Part shown: positions 57,770-64,000 of the stretch, in pieces
Position numbering within the stretch: position 1 is the first letter of the stretch
Layout of the letters: every line of letters starts with the position of its first letter
Assembly: GCF_018320785.1 (NCBI RefSeq)
Contig: NC_054888.1
Span: 22,585,938 to 22,649,937, forward strand
Direction of reading: 5' to 3'
DNA length: 64,000 nucleotides
Source of the DNA: Cheilinus undulatus
Lineage: Eukaryota > Chordata > Actinopteri > Labriformes > Labridae
The notes under the pieces: model-generated
The model's database searches: none
Seen by the model: only the letters and a program-made list of their open reading frames with translations
What the model was told of the DNA's origin: nothing
Program-made: the position numbers and the translations under genes

Positions 57770-58665
57770 TAGGGGTGTCCAAACTTTTTCCTTTAGGGGC
57801 CACATACAGAAATACATAAGGATGTTGGGGCCATTTTTATACACCTCACCTTGATATTAAAGTTAGCAAAACCAATCTAATGTTGGTTAAGATATGCTCA
57901 GTGCTCGAGTATGCTTAAATGGCTAGTTGATGGCTGACAAGTGAAATAGCCCATCATTTTGGTCTTTAAATGAAATGCATTTTAGTTTTAGTCACATTTT
58001 AGTCATTTCTACCCTTTTTAGTTTTAGTCTAGTTTTAGTCAATAAAAAGTCCTCACATTTCAGTCTTTACTTTTAGTCCAAACGTTAATTTTCTTGCCTA
58101 AATCTGGTACCAAATCATGGTAGTGTGTTCTCTGCACTCTGCCAAACCTAGGGTTTCTGCTTTCTACAGCTGAGAGGCAGTACAGATATAGCTGAATTGC
58201 ATTTTGACAGACTTACCCACATTGGAGTAATATTACGGATTTTGAATGTCTGACGAAAACTACATTACATTTTAATCTAGTTTTAGTCATGGAATAAAAG
58301 GCTGTCGATGAACATTTTTAGTCATAGTTTTAGTCGATAAAATTAACACTGCAGCTGTGGTTACCACTGGCTCCGCCCCTGGAACATCATTGGTGCTGTT
58401 ATTTGCTGCTATAATCCATTAGGGTGTTATGAATCAGGGTATTTTTATTATCTTGGTTGCCAAAATCTTAAATATTTATAGTATCGTCTAAATTTTTCCT
58501 GAAAAAACAGCAATAAATCCTTCTTGTCAAAATGTTTGTTTACAGTATTAGCATAGTAGCACTGCCTTGTGCTGAAACTAATAAGAATAACACAGTGTAG
58601 CACAAGCTTCCTTCTCTATTGAGGGCCATATTTAGTTTAATTTGAATAATTTTTGGGGGGCCAAA
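57770..58665. mobile_element. Second copy of the 57149 element, interrupted
   Basis: Starts taggggtgtccaaacttttt and parallels the 57149 copy: aagttagcaaaaccaatcta, cccctggaacat, aaatgtttgtttac and ccatatttagtttaatttga. Repeat C sits in its middle. The right terminus is lost into a ggcaaaaatgtg repeat. Confidence 0.75.
57962..58351. mobile_element. Repeat C copy 2 (nested)
   Basis: ttttagttttagtcacattttagtcatttc at the left (written here in part) and tagttttagtcgataaaatt then aacactg at the right frame the element. It matches the split copy at 19.66-20.35 kb and interrupts the hAT copy between catcatttt and ccgcccctgg. Confidence 0.7.
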
Positions 58666-58749
58666 ATGGCAAAAATGTGTTAAAATTTGTAGGGGAAATG
58701 GTGAAAAGGGGTAAAAAATTTGACAAAATTGGTGTGACGTGGCAACAGT

Positions 58750-61200
58750 GTAGTTTAAAAAATATTCATAGTGCTTTTAGGGCATCTAAAACACTTGGTG
58801 GTAGTAGCACATATTCAAACAAGAACTTTGAAGGCTGAAGTGGAGAAGGGTTCCATGTGAACAGCAGTTGAACATGGGTTAGTTGGTCCTAAGAGATGTC
58901 AGTCAAACATGGGATGAGAAAAGGAAACCAGTGTAACTTAACTCATAAGAGGACAAATTTCATAACATTTTTTTTACCTTTTTTGGGTGGCAGGGTATTG
59001 AAATGAAGCATTGATATCTGTGTTTTTATTCAGTCTGATAGGTATCGGGTTTGTTTGTACTGGTACCATGCGAGTTCCAGATTGCTATACTCATCCCTGT
59101 GTCATTCACATGTAAACAACATTGCCAGCAAACATAACAAGCAGCAAAACATAACAAATATTTAGTGTTAGCTGTGTAGTAGAGCCTTCTGGCAGCATTG
59201 CTGTAGCCTCGAGTGGCTTTGTGTTGAAGTTTAGACGGAGCATTTGACTGGGATTAACGGCCTGAATTGATATTGACAAGCTGTCAAATGGTTGAAATGT
59301 TTAGCATTTCTAGACTTCATTGCAATTAATCCTTAGCTGGATTTTGAAATTCCACCAGTTTTTTGTACTTGCATGTGATTTATGTAAACACTGCATTAAA
59401 AACACTGTTACACTTATGGACCTTGGTCACATTGAGTTAAATGCATTACTGCATTAATAAAACGTGCACTAGGATTTCACCAGTTAAGGCAAAGCTTGCA
59501 TGACATATAATCCTTTTTTGATGGATGACTGCAAACTCTGTCGTTATAATATTTCATATCCTAATGTGAACATAGAGGGAGGCTTTTTGTCCTGTTTAGT
59601 GTGTTAAATTTTCAGCTGTAGGATCATTTAGCAATAAAACAAGGGAGCTTTGCTGAAAGCAGTTTCCTGTAAATACTTAACATGATTTAATAGAGAGAAA
59701 TCGCTGGTGAAGGCCGACTGCTGTGTGCTACTGGTGAGAATTTACACAATAAAAGATACAGGATGATGAGTGAGGAACATCAAAAAAAAAAAAAAAAAAA
59801 AAACAAAGCTGAGCATTCTCCCCTCAAAAATGTTAGGACAGACTAATCTGGTGAAATGTGCTTGCTAGCTGCTGGCCACAGCTAAAGAGCAGAATGCAGC
59901 TCGAGGCGAAGGCAGTTTTTCTCAGGAGAAATGTACCAGTGATGTTGAGTCTGCAGCTACAGATGTGTCCTGTCCGTGTTTGTGAGAGAACAAAATCAGA
60001 GAGGAAACATGGCGTCTTTCCAGCGTGGATCTTAAAAACACTCCATCCATCCATCCGTCTGTCCACTCTTTGATTTGCATAGAGCGGAGGGCTGAAATGA
60101 GCCAAGGAGCCGTCTGTAAAGATTGCCACTTTGGGCTAATGTTTGATGACTGCCGCTGTCGGATGTGAGCCGTGTGTGGGCATTTTGTATGAGCCCACTC
60201 AGCACAGCTGTGGTGATGTCAGAGCGGCATGCGGCCTTTCCACTTCTTTGCACATACACACACACATGCACACACTCTTTTCTTCTCTGTAACACTTACT
60301 CGCTCCCTTCTAAGGCCTCTATAATAGCTACTGTACATGGCTGAATGCTCATTTAGTATTTTATTCCAGATGATGAGATGAATCGCATACTAATTTATTA
60401 AATTAGATAGCTGCCCTAACCCCCCTTTCACTCGCAGCACATGACTGTTCCAGAAACAGGTCCATTCGGGAATTGATTCTCTCTGCAGCTCCCTTGAACT
60501 GACAGCCAAGATTACAAATGGGGTTGATGCATAAAATCTGGCAGGTTCACCCAACCTCACCTTATTGCTTAATGGCGGTAATGAGTTTTATTGACATACA
60601 TTAGATCAGTGCCAAGATGGCCAAAACTCTCACTGCATCATTAGTATCCCTGTGTTTTAATTTCCCCAAATATTTGCCATTTATGTATCATTTTAACTCA
60701 AATATGTATCTATCAGGCAGAAGATGATCAACAACGGCCAACCTTAGTACCTGTACATTACATGTCTAAATCCTGACGTTTGATTAGCAAGTGAAGAAAT
60801 TCAGTGACGTTGACAGTTTACTCCTGCTGTCCTTGTAAGATGAGGACATCTTCAACAAAATATGGTAATGTGCCATCAGTTAAATTTATCGGCATCGGCT
60901 TGGTTAGCAGCTGTCTCATCAAACATAATGTAGCCACTTAGGAGCAATGAAGAAACAGATTTTAGATGTTTTTACAGCTTTACTTCACAGGACAGAGCAG
61001 TAGAAAAACTGGGGGGAAAGGCTGGCTTCAACTCAGCCGCCAAGAAAGACAGATTTTTAACTTCTCTTTTGGTCATTTTCTGGTTTGAATTAACATGTTG
61101 GTTTGTTACAAAGAGGTGGATAAGTCTGTGAATAACACGTTTTAAGCATGATTATATCCTGATCAGGCAGACAGTCGATGCAGACTAATATTGACTGCTT
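58750..61200. other. cask intron 1, nothing firmly recognised
   Basis: It includes an A tract (59781-59802) and ccatccatccatccgtctgt near 60044. No exon is seen. Confidence 0.45.
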
Positions 61201-62660
61201 CTATAGGCTGGTAATTATGGCCTATAAAGGGTGACAATCACTGCTGATATAGGCTGATGTTGACAGCTGATACAGGTCGATAATGTCAGCAAATCTGACC
61301 AATATTTTTCCTGAAATATGCAGATATTGACAGCCAATTTAGGCCGATGCTGAAAGCAGATATAGGCCAATATTGACCGCCTATAATGGGGATAACTACA
61401 GTCTATAAAGGCCAATACTGACAGCTGATTTAGGCTGGTATTTACGATTGACATGCACTGATACTGACAGCTGATGCAGGCTGATTTTTACAGCTGATAT
61501 AGGTCAATATTAGCTGGCGATATAGGCTGGTGTTTACAGCTTTTTTAGGCCAATTTTGACAGCCAATACAGGAAAAGAATTAAAGCATATTAGACCAATA
61601 AATTTTACAGTTAGAGGCTGATGTTGATAGCTGATACAGGCTAAAATGAAAGCCAATTTGACCTATACATTTTGACAGTTAAATTCATTATGACATGCAT
61701 GTTGACCTAAACATTAAGACAGCTAAGAGAGGTCAGTGTTGACAGCCCATATAGGCCAATATTTACAGCTGGTACAGGCCAATAATGACAGCTAATTTGA
61801 CCAAAATATTTTTCTGATATAAGCTGATATTGACACCGATACAGGCCTATAATGACAGCTAATTTGACCAAAATATTTTGCTGATATAAGCTGATATTGA
61901 CACCGATACAGGCCTATAATGACAGCTAATTTGACCAAAATATTTTGCTGATATAAGCTGATATTGACACTGATACAGGCCTGTAATGACAGCTGATTTG
62001 ACCGAAATATTTTGCTGTTATAAACTTATATTGACACCTGATACAGGCCGATATTGACAGCTGATACAAGCCAATAATGACAGCTAATTTGACCAAAATA
62101 TTTTGCTGATATAAGCTGATATTGACACCGATACAGGCCAATATTGACAGCTGATATAGGCCAGTATGTATAGCTGATACAAGCCAATAATGATGGCTAA
62201 TTTGACCAAAATATTTTGCTGATACAAGCTGATCTTGACAGCTGATAAAAGCTGATAAAGACAGCAGATTTTACCAATATTTTTTGCTTATAAAGGCCAA
62301 TATTGACAGCTGATGTAGATCCATATTTCCAACCAGTACAGGCCAATGTTTACACCTGTCATGTCCAATATTGACAGCTAGTATAGGCCTAAATGAACAG
62401 CTGTCACAGCTGATATTGACAGCTTATGTAGGCCAACTATTACAGCTGGTAGAGGCCAGTATTGACAGCTGATGTATGTATTGACAACCAATCAAGCCAA
62501 CAATGAAAGAAAATTTGACCAATGCCTTTTCCTAGGCTGAAATCAACAGCTGATATAGGTAGAAATTTATTGCTGATATAGGCCCACATTGACAACATTT
62601 ATTTTGGTTGTAATTTCAGCTGAAGTTTTTATATCTTGCACTTTAGGCAACATTATAAGC
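61190..62660 (+). repeat. 23-bp minisatellite with 67-bp higher-order period
   Basis: The unit is about gacagctgatataggccaat plus att. Between 61787 and 62080 a three-unit block led by gacagctaatttgacc repeats at 61787, 61854, 61921 and 61988 (step 67). An inverted relative is at 27290-27740. Confidence 0.88.
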
Positions 62661-62699
62661 CAATATTTGCAGATACCAATATAATGCTGATTATATCGT

Positions 62700-64000
62700 G
62701 CATACCTAGACTTAGGTGTCCTCTGGGTGATTCTGAGATGTCATAGACGTCGCCTTGTGTTTTTGACCGAATTTGAAATTGGTACAATTTAATTGCACCC
62801 TAATGCACTCGGTTAAGAGACCCCTAATCTCACTTACACTCCTATGCAATACCATTAAGTCATATAGACAGAAAAACCTTTTAGTCTTACCATGGTTTAA
62901 GGAATGCTTACCTAAATAAAAGCTTTGTTAGCCCTTCTTAACATCCTCTGTCTTTTCAAGGATGTCCAAGGGAGGATGTTCTTTCATTAGATTCTCCTTA
63001 ATTTAGTGTTTTTACTTGTTTAATTATTGGATCTGTTTGTTTCAGAGATGCAGGGACATCTGAGGATAATTCAGCTCCCATTAGAAACCTTGTGAAAGAT
63101 GGACCCTGAAGGAGTCCTAACCTTTAAACAAACCGAGCCAAGGTTGGCTCGCAGCCTCTGTGCATGCTGTCCGCAGGAGAGTGCAGATTTTTAAAGGAAA
63201 CTCATTTATTTCTACTTGTTTTAATCATCCTAACTTAAAAAAATCTCCTCCACTGTCTGATAGACGTATTCAGTGCATGTTCTAAACTTTACCCAACAGT
63301 TGAACTCATGAACCGTCTTACTTCTCGTCAAATCAGGACGCCCTACAAACTGTCAGCGTTTGTAGTCAGATTTTGTGTCTTTTTCTACATTGCGAAGCTT
63401 TTTTAAAACTATAGTAAAGTTTGTGAAGAAGCTCCCTGGAGTGCTCACGCAGCACAGCACACCTCTTTTTAATAAGAAACACAGCTGCTGCAGCACATCA
63501 CCAGGGAGGGCAAAGGTCACAGGGTTGTGGGATCATCAGCAGGATTGTCATGAAGCCTGAAGGGGAGAGTGTTGTGTTTTACGCCTCTGTTGGCCAACGG
63601 CCGGCACACATGCTGGCTGCATTTGTTTGTACGGGTTAATCATTACAGCAGATGTGAGAGACAAATGTGAGAGCCAATCAGCTGCTGCTCCTGCCCTAAA
63701 ACTGGATAACTTTTACTGTTTGCTTCAAGCTAACACTGAGCAGCAGTCCATTTGCTAAGGCACCTAAGCTAACACCAGCTAATGGGCACCTCTTTTCTTT
63801 TTATTCATACGGGTGTTTGTGTGCATTTTCATTAGGGCTGGCTCTGCCTTCTGAGGGTTGTAGACCAGAAGGATATAGAGACAGCTGTAACACAACAGGG
63901 CAGTGTTTGTCTATCCCTTAGAGGACCAAAAATGTGCAAATATCTTGACTTTTGTGTCTAATCCCACCTCTTCATTACTGATTGAATCTTCATGCTTGAT
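62700..64000. other. cask intron 1, end of window
   Basis: No cask exon 2 or other exon recognised on either strand. Confidence 0.45.

Larger units (their letters stand above)
35640..64000 (+). other. cask intron 1 (part)
   Basis: This is everything after the exon 1 donor. No cask exon or other host gene was recognised on either strand. Long satellite and transposon tracts are listed separately. Confidence 0.7.

Noticed and set aside
35640-64000. cask exon 2
   Set aside because: No segment encoding GPFSVVRRCINRETGQ-like residues with splice sites was seen, so the exon is taken to lie beyond the window.

Overview
The window is nuclear DNA from a ray-finned fish, probably a percomorph teleost. 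It has split vertebrate genes with CpG-rich first exons, tRNA-derived SINEs of the percomorph type, many small hAT/piggyBac/Tc1 elements, and long AT-rich introns full of minisatellites. I see no bacterial operons, CRISPR arrays or structural RNA genes.

Four protein genes can be supported by residue-level similarity to known vertebrate proteins. (1) kdm6a (UTX histone H3K27 demethylase), minus strand: only coding exon 1 (5137-4959) is inside, and the window start to about 4958 is its intron 1. (2) fundc1 (mitophagy receptor), plus strand, complete in five exons (9339-17908, 158 codons), with a GC-AG intron and a poly(A) signal at 18845. (3) cenpl (CENP-L, inner kinetochore), minus strand, complete in five exons (26417-21594, 362 codons), with a candidate CDE/CHR cell-cycle promoter. 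(4) cask (MAGUK scaffold kinase), plus strand: a CpG-rich leader (about 34.6-35.6 kb) and coding exon 1 (35581-35639). The last 28 kb is cask intron 1. kdm6a and fundc1 are head to head, as are human KDM6A and FUNDC1 on Xp11; CASK is also on Xp11, so this is an ancient block with cenpl placed between fundc1 and cask.

Most of the remaining sequence is repeats. The largest is a 20-bp tandem array of about 96 units (23.82-25.75 kb) in cenpl intron 1; it is open in all three frames of the transcribed strand and gives a 669-codon ORF that I regard as non-coding until shown otherwise. cask intron 1 holds a decaying array of units of about 620-655 bp (36.0-41.4 kb), a 31-bp minisatellite (47.28-48.29 kb) and a 23-bp minisatellite with a 67-bp higher-order period (61.2-62.7 kb). 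The last has an inverted relative at 27.3-27.7 kb. A 1.9-kb TTTTTGCCAC-type repeat separates kdm6a from fundc1 and has reverse-strand relatives in cask intron 1.

Several mobile elements can be delimited to the base by target-site duplications: hAT-type elements at 3255-4207, 14170-14914, 33190-33614 and 38580-38995 (perfect 8-bp duplications) and 50101-51212 (7 of 8), and TTAA-flanked elements at 20673-21046 and 51352-51748. Nested insertions are visible at 19.66-20.35 and 57.77-58.66 kb. No new enzymatic system was found. The best leads are the cenpl intronic array, the cenpl promoter module, the missing ULK1-site serine in Fundc1, and the minisatellite families shared between distant sites.
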